DNA from: Mucilaginibacter phenanthrenivorans
Lineage (GTDB): Bacteria; Bacteroidota; Bacteroidia; Sphingobacteriales; Sphingobacteriaceae
NCBI RefSeq assembly: GCF_024721155.1
Contig: NZ_JAHVAP010000005.1
Location: 124,001 to 188,000, forward strand
Direction: 5' to 3'
Length of the DNA stretch: 64,000 nucleotides
The notes below the pieces were generated by a model, which saw only the letters and a program-made list of their open reading frames with translations, was not told where the DNA came from and ran no database searches. The position numbers were made by a program, and so were the translations under genes. Below are positions 1 to 7,947 of the stretch, piece by piece (within the stretch, counting starts at the first letter, position 1; each line of letters opens with the position of its first letter).

Positions 1-235
1 CCAGGTAACGTGCAACGCCTTCAGGCTTAGCCAAAAAGCTCCACTTCATCCCCGTAGGGAAACCGGCACCACCACGACCGCGTAAGCCTGATTTTTTTAC
101 CTCTTCAACTATCTCGTCGGGCGTCATAGTTTTCAAAGCCTTCTCAACAGAAGCATAGCCACCTTTTGAGCGGTAAACATCAAACGTGTTGATGCCTGGT
201 ACATTGATATGCTCTAATAGTAATTTGCGTGCCAT
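1..235 (-). CDS. nuoF: NADH-quinone oxidoreductase subunit F (partial, N-terminal part only)
   Basis: The first 78 residues of the NADH- and FMN-binding subunit of respiratory complex I are present; the rest lies left of the window. The translation starts [14 protein letters not shown] and contains the segment [17 protein letters not shown], the glycine-rich stretch typical of NuoF that contacts FMN. It is the last visible gene of the nuo operon and follows a small ORF after nuoE. In complex I NuoF oxidises NADH and passes electrons to the iron-sulfur chain via NuoE and NuoG. The assignment rests on the [11 protein letters not shown] motif and on the position after nuoE. Confidence 0.93.
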   Translation of the reverse strand, partial: MARKLLLEHINVPGINTFDVYRSKGGYASVEKALKTMTPDEIVEEVKKSGLRGRGGAGFPTGMKWSFLAKPEGVARYL

Positions 236-241
236 TTACTG

Positions 242-421
242 TTAATATATCCTTTTAGTCTGCTTGTAATAATTTATATGCCTGATGATGCAGCTTGCGA
301 AGGCCACGCCCACCAGTATGTTTAAAAATAACGGATTTCCATTGAAGCCATCATTGTTATATGCTATAACAACTACGGTAATAACAAACAATGCATCCGT
401 TACAATTAAAGTTTTATTCAT
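242..421 (-). CDS. Small 59-residue two-helix membrane protein between nuoE and nuoF
   Basis: An open frame of 59 codons begins with ATG immediately after the nuoE stop codon (TAA then ATG, no gap) and ends six bases before the nuoF start. The translation begins MNKTLIVTDALFVITVVV and ends YKQTKRIY. Two hydrophobic stretches (about residues 4-21 and 31-47) are separated by a polar Asn/Gly-rich turn, and the C-terminus is basic, so it looks like a small inner-membrane hairpin protein. The tight placement inside the nuo operon supports translation. I do not recognise a family. It could be an accessory or assembly factor for complex I, but that is inference from position only. Confidence 0.6.
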   Translation of the reverse strand: MNKTLIVTDALFVITVVVIAYNNDGFNGNPLFLNILVGVAFASCIIRHINYYKQTKRIY

Positions 422-946
422 TTAACCACGTGCCTTCACCTTCAAATCCGCAATTAACTGATCAACCTTGTGGTTGGTTAAATTTTCATAAAAAGTATAT
501 TCAGGGCCTATCTGCAACACCGGGCCATAACCGCACGCTGCAAGGCATTCAACGCCTCTCCAGCTAAACAGGCCGTCGGCGGTAACTTCGCCTTCCTTTA
601 CCCCTAATGCTTCCTCAATGTGATCCATTATTTTTTCGGCGCCAACTATCCCGCAAGGGCCGGTACGGCAAACCTCCAAAACAAATTTGCCCGAAGGGCG
701 CATAAAGTACATGCTGTAAAAAGTAGCTACTTCATATACTTCAATATCCTGGATCTTCAGGTAATCAGCAACCTTATCCATTGCGTTTGAGCTTAACCAG
801 CCATACTCAGCCTGAACCAAATGCAGGATAGGCAGCAATGCCGATTTTTGCTTTCCTTCCGGATAACGGCTTACTATTTCATCAAACTGTTTTACCAGTT
901 CCGGTGTAAAATCAACCGGGGCCTGTTGTTCGTCAACTCTAAGCAT
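422..946 (-). CDS. nuoE: NADH-quinone oxidoreductase subunit E, [2Fe-2S] subunit
   Basis: A 174-residue protein with the thioredoxin-like [2Fe-2S] ferredoxin fold of complex I 24-kDa subunits. The four cluster ligands are visible as C93-x4-C98 (CRTGPCG) and C134-x3-C138 (CLAACGYGP). The N-terminal helical part (residues 15-90) contains the usual YPEGKQKSALLP and VYEVATFYSMY segments. NuoE sits beside NuoF at the NADH-oxidising tip and carries cluster N1a. Its start overlaps the end of nuoD by 8 bp, so the two are translationally coupled. Length is normal for the family. Confidence 0.96.
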   Translation of the reverse strand: MLRVDEQQAPVDFTPELVKQFDEIVSRYPEGKQKSALLPILHLVQAEYGWLSSNAMDKVADYLKIQDIEVYEVATFYSMYFMRPSGKFVLEVCRTGPCGIVGAEKIMDHIEEALGVKEGEVTADGLFSWRGVECLAACGYGPVLQIGPEYTFYENLTNHKVDQLIADLKVKARG

Positions 947-2150
947 CTAACTCTCCGGCTATAACGTTTAAACTACTCATGTTAATAATTGCATCAGATA
1001 ATAACATCCCACGGCTCATCGGCGCGTACATCTGGTAATTGATAAAGCTTGGCCTGCGGAAGTGCAACCTGTACGGCGATCTGCCGCCATCGTTCACCAA
1101 ATAAAAGCCCAATTCGCCATTTGCTCCCTCCACCGAATGATAAACCTCGGTTGTTGGGGTTGGCACTTCGCCCATCACAATTTTAAAGTGATAGATCAAA
1201 GCTTCCATGTTATTATAAACTTCCTCCTTCGGAGGCAGGTAAAAATCAGGTACGTCCGCATGGAAAATATCGGTAGGCTCTTTTTCCAGCTTTGTTAAAG
1301 CTTGCTCTATAATGCGCAGGCTCTGCCACATTTCTTCGTTACGTACCAAAAAGCGGTTGTAAACATCGCCATTGGTACCAACAGGTACTTCAAATTCAAA
1401 ATCTTCGTATGATGAGTATGGGTTCATCGCCCTAACATCATAATCAACACCGGCAGCGCGCAATAACGGGCCGCTCCAGCTATAGTTCAATGCTTCCTCG
1501 GCAGTAACTGCAGCTACATCTTTGGTACGGTCAACAAAGATCCTGTTCCTGTTAAATAAAGATTCAAACTCCTTTAATGTAACCGGGAAGTCCTTTAAAA
1601 ATTTACGCAGCTTGGCAAAAGCAATAGTGTTGAAATTACGCTCGAAACCGCCGATACGACCTATGTTAGTTGTTAAGCGGGAACCGCAAACTTCCTCGTA
1701 TATTTCGTAGATCGACTCACGGTGTTCCATCATGTAAAGGAAACCGGTGAATGCGCCGGTATCAACACCCAATACACCGTTACAGATGATGTGGTCGCTG
1801 ATGCGGGCAAGCTCCATTACTATTACACGCAGGTAATCCACACGCTTCGGGGTTTCAATTCCTAAAAGCTTTTCAACCGTCATGTGCCAGCCCATATTGT
1901 TTATGGGTGATGAGCAGTAGTTTAAACGGTCGGTTAATGGGGTTATCTGGTAAAACGGCCTGTGTTCGGCAATTTTTTCAAAGGCACGGTGTATGTAACC
2001 TATGGTTGATACGCCGCTAACAATTCTTTCGCCGTCCAATTGCAGCACGTTCTGGAATACACCATGTGTTGCCGGATGCGTTGGCCCTAAGTTGAGGGTC
2101 GAATACTCGGTTTGCGGATCGTTATCTGTATATACCGGATGGTTCTGCAT
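939..2150 (-). CDS. nuoD: NADH-quinone oxidoreductase subunit D (49-kDa, quinone-site subunit)
   Basis: A 403-residue protein of the NiFe-hydrogenase-related 49-kDa subunit family. It starts with NLGPTHPATHGVFQNVLQLDGE, contains GYIHRAFEKIAEHRPFYQITPLTDRLNYCS and ends in the canonical DAIINMSSLNVIAGELDA tail. NuoD forms the quinone-binding cavity with NuoB. It is a stand-alone subunit and is not fused to NuoC as in enterobacteria. It begins 5 bp after nuoC and overlaps nuoE by 8 bp. All expected signature segments are intact, so it should be functional. Confidence 0.97.
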   Translation of the reverse strand: MQNHPVYTDNDPQTEYSTLNLGPTHPATHGVFQNVLQLDGERIVSGVSTIGYIHRAFEKIAEHRPFYQITPLTDRLNYCSSPINNMGWHMTVEKLLGIETPKRVDYLRVIVMELARISDHIICNGVLGVDTGAFTGFLYMMEHRESIYEIYEEVCGSRLTTNIGRIGGFERNFNTIAFAKLRKFLKDFPVTLKEFESLFNRNRIFVDRTKDVAAVTAEEALNYSWSGPLLRAAGVDYDVRAMNPYSSYEDFEFEVPVGTNGDVYNRFLVRNEEMWQSLRIIEQALTKLEKEPTDIFHADVPDFYLPPKEEVYNNMEALIYHFKIVMGEVPTPTTEVYHSVEGANGELGFYLVNDGGRSPYRLHFRRPSFINYQMYAPMSRGMLLSDAIINMSSLNVIAGELDA

Positions 2151-2155
2151 TGCTG

Positions 2156-2659
2156 TTATCTTCCAAAAAAGTAATCCTTCTTATCAACACGGTTCGGGTC
2201 TTCCAACGGGAATTCCTTGCGCATCGGGAAGGCTGTCATATCGTCAACATTCAAGATCCTGCGTAAATCAGGATGGCCAACAAAATTAACCCCGAAGAAA
2301 TCGTAGGTTTCACGTTCCATCCAGTTAGCGCCGTGCCATAAGTCTGTAGCTGTAGGGATGTTTACATCTCCATCAACCAAAAATACCTTAAGGCGGACGC
2401 GCACATTATTTACCAGGCTATGCAGGTGATAGATCACCCCAATTTGTTTTTCCTGTTCAGGATAATGTATGGCGGTTATATCTGTCAAAAATATAAACTG
2501 AAGGGCGGGATCATTCTTTAAAAAATCAAGAACGGCAATTATTTGTTCCCTGCCGGTTTCCAGCGTTAACAGGCCGAATGGCTCGCCAACTACAGTAAGT
2601 TGCTCAGGGAACTTGTCGTTGATCTTCTTTAAAAGCTCTTCGTTTGAAATTTTACCCAT
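2156..2659 (-). CDS. nuoC: NADH-quinone oxidoreductase subunit C (30-kDa)
   Basis: A 167-residue protein of the complex I 30-kDa subunit family. The signature ERETYDFFGVNFVGHPDLRR (about residues 115-134) is followed by PMRKEFPLEDPNRVDKKDYFFGR at the C-terminus. NuoC is a structural subunit of the hydrophilic arm packed against NuoD and NuoB. Its start codon overlaps the nuoB stop by one base. No separate ribosome binding site is evident, which is usual in this phylum. Confidence 0.96.
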   Translation of the reverse strand: MGKISNEELLKKINDKFPEQLTVVGEPFGLLTLETGREQIIAVLDFLKNDPALQFIFLTDITAIHYPEQEKQIGVIYHLHSLVNNVRVRLKVFLVDGDVNIPTATDLWHGANWMERETYDFFGVNFVGHPDLRRILNVDDMTAFPMRKEFPLEDPNRVDKKDYFFGR

Positions 2660-3201
2660 TATTGTATTCCGTATGAAGCTAAGAGTTTTTGATATTGCGG
2701 CTCATTTCTGCGGCGCAGTGTTTCAGTTTGAACCAATTTCTGAATTGCCATAAAGCCATCGATGATAGCTTCGGGACGTGGCGGGCAACCTGGAACGTAT
2801 ACATCGACCGGGATCACCTCGTCAATACCCTGCAAAACGGAATAGGTATCAAAGATACCCCCGCTTGATGCACAGGCACCAACTGCCATAACCCAGCGCG
2901 GCTCGGCCATTTGCAGGTAAACCTGGCGTAAAACCGGACCCATTTTTTTTGATATAGTGCCCATAACCATCAGCAGGTCGGCCTGGCGTGGCGAGAAGCT
3001 CAAACGTTCGGCACCAAACCTCGAAAGGTCATAATGCGAAGCCATTGTTGCCATAAACTCAATTCCGCAGCAAGAAGTTGCGAACGGCAATGGCCACAAT
3101 GAATTTGAACGTGCTAAACCTATGGCTTTATCAAGCGAAGTAGCAAAGAAACCTGCTCCTTCTACGCCTGCTGGGGCATCAACTAATTGAATATCACTCA
3201 T
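2659..3201 (-). CDS. nuoB: NADH-quinone oxidoreductase subunit B (PSST, cluster N2)
   Basis: A 180-residue protein with the four ligands of the terminal [4Fe-4S] cluster N2: C44 and C45 in FATSCCGIEFMA, C110 in GACASSGG, and C139 in VPGCPPRPEA. NuoB hands electrons to quinone at the NuoB/NuoD interface. It heads the tight nuoB-C-D-E run. A 317-bp gap separates it from nuoA, which is unusual because nuoA and nuoB normally adjoin. A TAnnTTTG box at 3318-3325 on the minus strand suggests nuoB may have its own promoter. Confidence 0.97.
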   Translation of the reverse strand: MSDIQLVDAPAGVEGAGFFATSLDKAIGLARSNSLWPLPFATSCCGIEFMATMASHYDLSRFGAERLSFSPRQADLLMVMGTISKKMGPVLRQVYLQMAEPRWVMAVGACASSGGIFDTYSVLQGIDEVIPVDVYVPGCPPRPEAIIDGFMAIQKLVQTETLRRRNEPQYQKLLASYGIQ

Positions 3202-3518
3202 GATCTATTTGATACAAAACCCATCCTTGTTGAGTCGGTTGTCTTTAGCAGATAGCCGGATTAAACAAAGCTCCGGACCAAGAATTAAAGACATTTACAG
3301 TTAAACTATAAACACTACAAATTTACAATAATTTATAATGTAAGAGATACACTATGCAACAAGGTGAATATATTTAGAATTATTCTAAACTAAGTTAGTC
3401 ATTGGTCATTAGCGTCACTTTGATATAGTACTGTGTTATTTACTGTTTTGATAATATAACACCGCCTTCAAACGCAGCTACTTCCGGACTTTCGGACTTT
3501 ACTGACTTTCGGACTTAT
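3202..3518 (-). other. Gap between nuoA and nuoB with a possible internal promoter
   Basis: This 317-bp stretch contains no ORF I can support. On the minus strand a TAAATTTG box (3318-3325) matches the Bacteroidota -7 consensus TAnnTTTG and could start a nuoB transcript with a leader of roughly 110 bases, but no good -33 TTG lies at the usual spacing. Near the nuoA end, 3478-3516 holds short direct repeats of the word ctttcggactt. Confidence 0.35.
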
Positions 3519-3890
3519 TTAGTCCCAATCCAGCGCGCCTTTTTTAATCACGTAGAAAAAGCCTAATAACAGGGTGCCCATAAATATGAACATCTCTATC
3601 ATGCCGTCCTTACCAAGTTCCCTGAAGTTTACTGCCCAGGGGTACATAAATATAACTTCCACATCAAACAGCACGAACAGGATAGCTACAAGGAAATATT
3701 TAATGGAGATTGGGGTACGGGCGTTACCAACAACTTCTATACCCGATTCGAACGGGGTAAGCTTGTCCTTGGTAACCCTTTTAGGGCCAATTTTATGGGT
3801 TACAAACATGGTGGTAACCACAAAACCTAAAGCAACCAGCATTTGGAAAATGATGGGCAAATAATTAACGGGCAAACTTTGTACTTCCAT
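3519..3890 (-). CDS. nuoA: NADH-quinone oxidoreductase subunit A
   Basis: A 123-residue membrane subunit with three transmembrane helices (about residues 8-28, 65-85 and 93-114). The loop KDKLTPFESGIEVVGNARTPISIKYF carries the conserved FESG/E region that lines the path to the quinone site. The ATG at 3890 is preferred over an upstream in-frame TTG at 3905, which would place the -7 promoter box inside the coding region. It is the first gene of the nuo cluster in transcription order and sits directly behind a terminator and a promoter. Confidence 0.94.
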   Translation of the reverse strand: MEVQSLPVNYLPIIFQMLVALGFVVTTMFVTHKIGPKRVTKDKLTPFESGIEVVGNARTPISIKYFLVAILFVLFDVEVIFMYPWAVNFRELGKDGMIEMFIFMGTLLLGFFYVIKKGALDWD

Positions 3891-3894
3891 GGTG

Positions 3895-3926
3895 CAAATA
3901 TACAAACGGGATTATAATAACAAAGC
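3895..3926 (-). promoter_or_regulatory. Candidate promoter of nuoA
   Basis: Reading the minus strand, TTTG is followed after 18 bases by TATATTTG, which fits the Bacteroidota sigma-ABfr pattern TTTG-N(17-23)-TAnnTTTG. The -7 box ends only 6 bases before the nuoA ATG, so a transcript from it would be leaderless or nearly so. The -33 element lies in the 3' arm of the terminator hairpin of the upstream TPR gene. Confidence 0.5.
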
Positions 3927-3950
3927 CTCCTGATAAATCAGGAGGCTTTG
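3921..3950 (-). terminator. Terminator hairpin after the TPR gene
   Basis: A perfect 14-bp inverted repeat (CAAAGCCTCCTGAT / ATCAGGAGGCTTTG) with a 2-base centre lies just downstream of the stop of the TPR gene on the minus strand. It separates the exb/ton cluster from nuoA. The U-tract is weak (TTTGTTATTAT). Confidence 0.7.
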
Positions 3951-3967
3951 TTTATGATTAAAATTAT

Positions 3968-5707
3968 TTACTTGCTCTTACCGGCTCCCTTTTTGGTAGC
4001 GAAGTAATATTTTACCTGCGGGTTAGTCGGGTCCATTTGTTGTCCCTTTGTATACAAGTCCAGGGCCTTGGCTGAATCCTTTTCTTTATATTCAGCATAG
4101 TTACCTAAATAAGCATAAGCTGTTGCCAAATTTGTTTTATCATCGTCAGTTTGCGAAGCTTTAGCAGTTATCAGTTGCACGTACTGTTCGTAATACGGTT
4201 TTGCTAAACCTTTAATGTCACTTCTGTCGCCTGTTTCTTCAAAATCTTTCACCCCGGCATGTAGAAAAACTATGGCCGCAATTGGTTTTGAAGCTTTTCG
4301 TTCAACATATGAAAATGCTGAGTCAGCCTTAACCAAATACGAAGTATCTACTTTTGTAGTTTTTACAGTCTGTTGTGCTATCACCTGTCCTTTAAAGGCC
4401 TGAAAATAGCTGAACCCTTCTTTATAATGATCCTGTAAGGTAGCATGTTTCGATTTCTGACCATAAATTTTGTAAGCTTCAGCAGCCTCAGCATATTTAT
4501 GTAAGCCAAAAAGCGAATTGGCAATCTCACCGTAAACATCAACCTGATTTGTATCAACAGTTAACGCTTTGCGTAACGACTGAACACCTAAAGAATCTTT
4601 CTTTTGGGCAATTTGAGTTCTTCCCAGATATAAATAGTCATTAGGAATTAAACGTGTCGCTCCAGCCTGGCTTATCCACTTTGTTAGCGCTGTTTCAGCA
4701 GTTGGATAGTCCTTGTTCTCAAACGCAGCATAACCTAAATAACGGTAAACCCTTAGGTTACTTTTGGCTGACGCAGAAAGATCGGTAGTAACTTTCTGTA
4801 ACGTTGTATAGTCCTTAGCTCTGATCAAAAAGTCTGCATAACGCATTTGCGATTCTGTTGAATAATCAGTCAGGCTGATATATTTTTTATAGTTATCAGC
4901 AGCCGATTTAACTTTTGCATCATATTGAGTTGGGTCCTTTGGTGCCTCACGCAGGTCGGTTTCAGCCCACTCGCGGTAAGCCGGACCATAGTTAGCGTCA
5001 ATAGCTAAAGCAGCCTGGAATTGCTTCCTTGAATCCTCGAAGTTTTCAGCATACTGCCATAATACCCCTTCGGCAACATTTGCCGATGTGGATTTTGGAT
5101 CGATAGCTAAAGCAGCGCTGTATTGGGTATACGCATCTGTACTTTTCAGTTGTGAGCGGTAAGCATCACCCATAGCAACTAGTACTTCAGCATCCTTGGC
5201 ATTAACAGCCTTGCCTTTTGTTAAAACAGCAATAGCAGCATCTGCGTCGGCAGGAGTAACCTTCGATCCGGTAGGCCCGGCGGCTGATCCACTAACGGGC
5301 AACAAATAGCTTAAGCCTACATATAAATAAGGTTTGCTGTTTTTTCCGGCTAATGCCAACGCCTGGTTAAAATTTGAAGTTGCGGTAGCATTGTCCTTTT
5401 CAACGTGTGCCACTGCACCTATCCCTACAAGGTTAAGCGGAGACTTTGCATTAACGCCAAGCCCCTTATTAAAAACGGCCTTTGCCGAATCGGTATAATC
5501 CTGTTTCAAATATACCCAACCCAGGTAAAAATAGTTCTCATCCTTATCTGCCTGTGTGGTTGTAAGGTTCTTAAGCATCGATTTGGCCTTCTGGTATTGT
5601 TCTGCGTCAATAGCCTTCCTTGCGTCGGCTAAGCTTTGTGCAAAAACCGATGATCCTAAAAACATCAAACCAAGCCCTGCCCCGGCTATTTTACTGATCA
5701 TTTTCAT
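3968..5707 (-). CDS. Exported tetratricopeptide-repeat protein
   Basis: A 579-residue protein with a Sec signal peptide (residues 1-23, cleavage after SSVFA). The mature part is built from about ten TPR-like helical hairpins; motifs such as NYFYLGWVYLKQDYTDSAKAVFNKGL and AYAYLGNYAEYKEKDSAKALDLYTKG are visible. It is probably a periplasmic scaffold. It is the last gene of the exbB-exbD-exbD-tonB-pstS-like run on this strand, 240 bp after the PstS-like gene, and ends at a strong hairpin. The context suggests a role with the TonB energising complex, but its binding partner cannot be read from the sequence. Confidence 0.85.
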   Translation of the reverse strand: MKMISKIAGAGLGLMFLGSSVFAQSLADARKAIDAEQYQKAKSMLKNLTTTQADKDENYFYLGWVYLKQDYTDSAKAVFNKGLGVNAKSPLNLVGIGAVAHVEKDNATATSNFNQALALAGKNSKPYLYVGLSYLLPVSGSAAGPTGSKVTPADADAAIAVLTKGKAVNAKDAEVLVAMGDAYRSQLKSTDAYTQYSAALAIDPKSTSANVAEGVLWQYAENFEDSRKQFQAALAIDANYGPAYREWAETDLREAPKDPTQYDAKVKSAADNYKKYISLTDYSTESQMRYADFLIRAKDYTTLQKVTTDLSASAKSNLRVYRYLGYAAFENKDYPTAETALTKWISQAGATRLIPNDYLYLGRTQIAQKKDSLGVQSLRKALTVDTNQVDVYGEIANSLFGLHKYAEAAEAYKIYGQKSKHATLQDHYKEGFSYFQAFKGQVIAQQTVKTTKVDTSYLVKADSAFSYVERKASKPIAAIVFLHAGVKDFEETGDRSDIKGLAKPYYEQYVQLITAKASQTDDDKTNLATAYAYLGNYAEYKEKDSAKALDLYTKGQQMDPTNPQVKYYFATKKGAGKSK

Positions 5708-5947
5708 CTTGAGTAAATTTGTTTTTTTAAAGACAATGTAGTTTATCTGCCTGCAGCTTTTTGTTGTGCTGCCGGGAAAAACCCCATAAAATTAATAATT
5801 TATTATTAGTTATTTATTTATGTAATTCAAGTTTTAAAACATTTATTACATTCAAAGGTGTTATTTATTGCAATAATATTAATTTTTTGACTAAATATTC
5901 TTAAACAAGTTTAAACAACTTTGTACAAAACTGTCACTGGTTTGTAA

Positions 5948-6862
5948 CTATTGTTGTATTTTGGATATGATATTTATTTCTCTCCCCGGAATTGAATCAG
6001 GAAGCAGCCCTGATTTCAAGATTATCCTTTGTCCCCTGTCGCCTGCTATAAACGCTGCAAATTCCATACCTAAACCCAGTTTACCGGTAAAATTGAGGAT
6101 ATATAGGTTGCGCGTAAGCGGATATTGCTTCAATGCCAGCGTTTGCTGCGATGGTGAAAAATATTCTTTTGATGAATTTTTACTCACATCGTCCATCACG
6201 GAGACTATCTTCACTTTATTTACCGCATCAGCGTAATCCTTTTCGGGGTCATTCAGCCAGCTAAAACCGGTTATGCCAATGGCATTGGGGTGTTCACTCA
6301 CGTATTTAATAACTTCCTTGTTTGATTTAAGCGAATAAATGTTCTTTTGTTTCAGATCCTTATTTCCCGAAAGCTCCTTTAAATACCTTACCAAACCTGA
6401 GTTAGGGTTATCAAAAACGATATCCTTATCAGTTTTAGTATTGCCATTCAGCATTTTCTTAATATCACTAACCGTAATTGTGGTATCGTTTGATGCCTGG
6501 TTTACAATTAACGTAACGGCATCAATAGCAAAGCGATTAACTATAGGCGTAATGGTTTTCGCAGTCAGCACCTTCGTTTCTTCAGGGGTCATCTCCCGCG
6601 AAAGCAACAGCACCCGGGTACTATCAGCAAATAAAAGATTTACTGCTTCATTTTCGGAAGCGTACCGAATTTTAGGATGACCATCCTTATACAAGGCCCC
6701 AAAAACATAAAGCTCCTGGTCAACAATCGGCTTAAACGATTCGTCCACAATAAATATGGTTGAACGATCAACACCATTAACTGTCTTTACCTTTTGCTTG
6801 CAACTTGCAAAAAGCGCAAGCACTGCCAAAATGATTCCCGCGTTTTTTAAGCTATACTTCAT
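5948..6862 (-). CDS. PstS-like substrate-binding lipoprotein
   Basis: A 304-residue lipoprotein: signal peptide with lipobox LFASC (Cys21). The remainder resembles the phosphate-type periplasmic binding fold: DESFKPIVDQELYVF, AIDAVTLIVN, VFDNPNSGLVRYLKELSG and a C-terminal region AAFIAGDRGQRIILKSGLLP. The last two are hallmark positions of PstS-like proteins. No pstC, pstA or pstB permease genes are present, so it is not evidently part of an ABC importer. It starts inside the end of the preceding small membrane gene (11-bp overlap), so it belongs to the tonB operon. Its ligand is unknown. Confidence 0.8.
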   Translation of the reverse strand: MKYSLKNAGIILAVLALFASCKQKVKTVNGVDRSTIFIVDESFKPIVDQELYVFGALYKDGHPKIRYASENEAVNLLFADSTRVLLLSREMTPEETKVLTAKTITPIVNRFAIDAVTLIVNQASNDTTITVSDIKKMLNGNTKTDKDIVFDNPNSGLVRYLKELSGNKDLKQKNIYSLKSNKEVIKYVSEHPNAIGITGFSWLNDPEKDYADAVNKVKIVSVMDDVSKNSSKEYFSPSQQTLALKQYPLTRNLYILNFTGKLGLGMEFAAFIAGDRGQRIILKSGLLPDSIPGREINIISKIQQ

Positions 6863-7079
6863 TTGGCTTTTTTTTGATTAAGCGTGAAAAGCGTAAAATG
6901 CCATAAGCTATCAACACTACGCCAAAGCCAATCCGCTGCACCTTTGACAGGTTCGGAAGCATGGCGTCCCAGAAGATAACCATCAGGGCCAATGTTATTA
7001 CACATATAAACCCCATGACACCTAAAATGAGCAAAAACCGCCTTGCGGGCGATTTTTGCTCGTTATTATTGAATAACAT
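6852..7079 (-). CDS. Small two-helix membrane protein of the tonB cluster
   Basis: Starting at the ATG at 7079, 7 bp after the tonB stop, this encodes 75 residues: a basic N-terminus (NNNEQKSPARR), a hydrophobic helix (about residues 12-34), a short loop and a second helix (about 50-65), then a Lys-rich tail. A longer frame reaching 7130 would overlap tonB by 44 bp and is less likely. I do not recognise a named family. Its tight spacing between tonB and the PstS-like gene supports it as a real operon member. Confidence 0.75.
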   Translation of the reverse strand: MLFNNNEQKSPARRFLLILGVMGFICVITLALMVIFWDAMLPNLSKVQRIGFGVVLIAYGILRFSRLIKKKPNEV

Positions 7080-7086
7080 TAATCGT

Positions 7087-7902
7087 TTATTCTGATAGAG
7101 TGAACGAAATTGGCACGCTGTACGCAACACGAACCGGACGTCCGTTTTGTATACCTGGCGACCAGTGCGGTGAAGCTTTAATTACACGAATCGCTTCCTC
7201 ATCGCAACCATCACCAATACCGCGGGTTACGTGAACGTCTGTTAACGAACCATCGCGCTCGCAAACAAAGCTTACAATAACCTTGCCTTGTGTACCATTT
7301 TCCCTGGCTACTGCCGGATACCTGATGTTCTTACTAAGGTACCTGCCGAAGCCTTCCATGCCACCCGGGAATTCCGGAACTTTTTCTACCGAGGTAAAGA
7401 TCTTGTTCGGATCTTCTTCGGTAACTTTTTGATCAGATGTACCTACCGGCTCGTCAATAACCACATCGGCGTTCTTGTCGCCTTTAAGGTTCTTCTGGCC
7501 CGGATCGGCAACTTTCAATTCCTCAATGGTTGGCGGTTTTTCCTTAACCTCAACATCCGGCTTCACAATCGGAGGCGGGAATTTCACCTGGTCAACCTTT
7601 GGTTTAGGCGGCTCAGGCGGAGGTGGCGGAGGTGGTTTTTTCAAATCTGGCGGCGGTGGCGAAAGCACCACATTGGTGATCTTTATTTTCTCTTTCCCTT
7701 TGGGGATTATACCAGAGATCATATCGATAATTGTATTCGCAGATATCGCAACAACAAACACAACCACACCTATCAAAAGGGCCTTACGGGTATTTCTCCC
7801 GTTGTCCTTTCTTAATTCGTAGGCGCCGTATGCTTTGTTACGATCTGTGAAAACAGTATCAATCCAATGCTGGTTTAATATGTCTAACTTTGATCCAAAC
7901 AT
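7087..7902 (-). CDS. tonB: Energy transducer TonB
   Basis: A 271-residue protein with a cytoplasmic N-terminus, one transmembrane helix (about 41-57), a proline-rich periplasmic spacer (about 82-125, long Pro runs and PPKPKVD) and a C-terminal TonB domain (about 175-270) with FPGGMEGFGRYLSKNIRYP, GKVIVSFVCERDGSL and VAYSVPISFTL. It couples the proton motive force from the ExbB/ExbD proteins encoded just upstream to outer-membrane receptors. It starts 45 bp after the second exbD. The N-terminal extension resembling that of BlaR/M56-linked TonBs is usual for Bacteroidota. Confidence 0.93.
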   Translation of the reverse strand: MFGSKLDILNQHWIDTVFTDRNKAYGAYELRKDNGRNTRKALLIGVVVFVVAISANTIIDMISGIIPKGKEKIKITNVVLSPPPPDLKKPPPPPPPEPPKPKVDQVKFPPPIVKPDVEVKEKPPTIEELKVADPGQKNLKGDKNADVVIDEPVGTSDQKVTEEDPNKIFTSVEKVPEFPGGMEGFGRYLSKNIRYPAVARENGTQGKVIVSFVCERDGSLTDVHVTRGIGDGCDEEAIRVIKASPHWSPGIQNGRPVRVAYSVPISFTLSE

Positions 7903-7947
7903 TTTTTTTTGGCTTTAGTATTAATTAACGTTTACGTAATTCAAATA

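Noticed and set aside
2150..2156. Possible NuoCD fusion broken by a frameshift
   Set aside because: nuoC has a proper C-terminus and stop, and nuoD has its own ATG 5 bp later; separate genes are normal in Bacteroidota.
5948..6862. PstS-like gene as evidence for a phosphate ABC importer
   Set aside because: No pstC, pstA or pstB genes are nearby and it overlaps a tonB-cluster gene, so importer function is not supported.
7288..7822. Two long plus-strand frames inside tonB
   Set aside because: They lie antisense to the proline-rich region of tonB; Gly- or Arg-rich composition is a shadow of the CCx codons. No promoter or homology.
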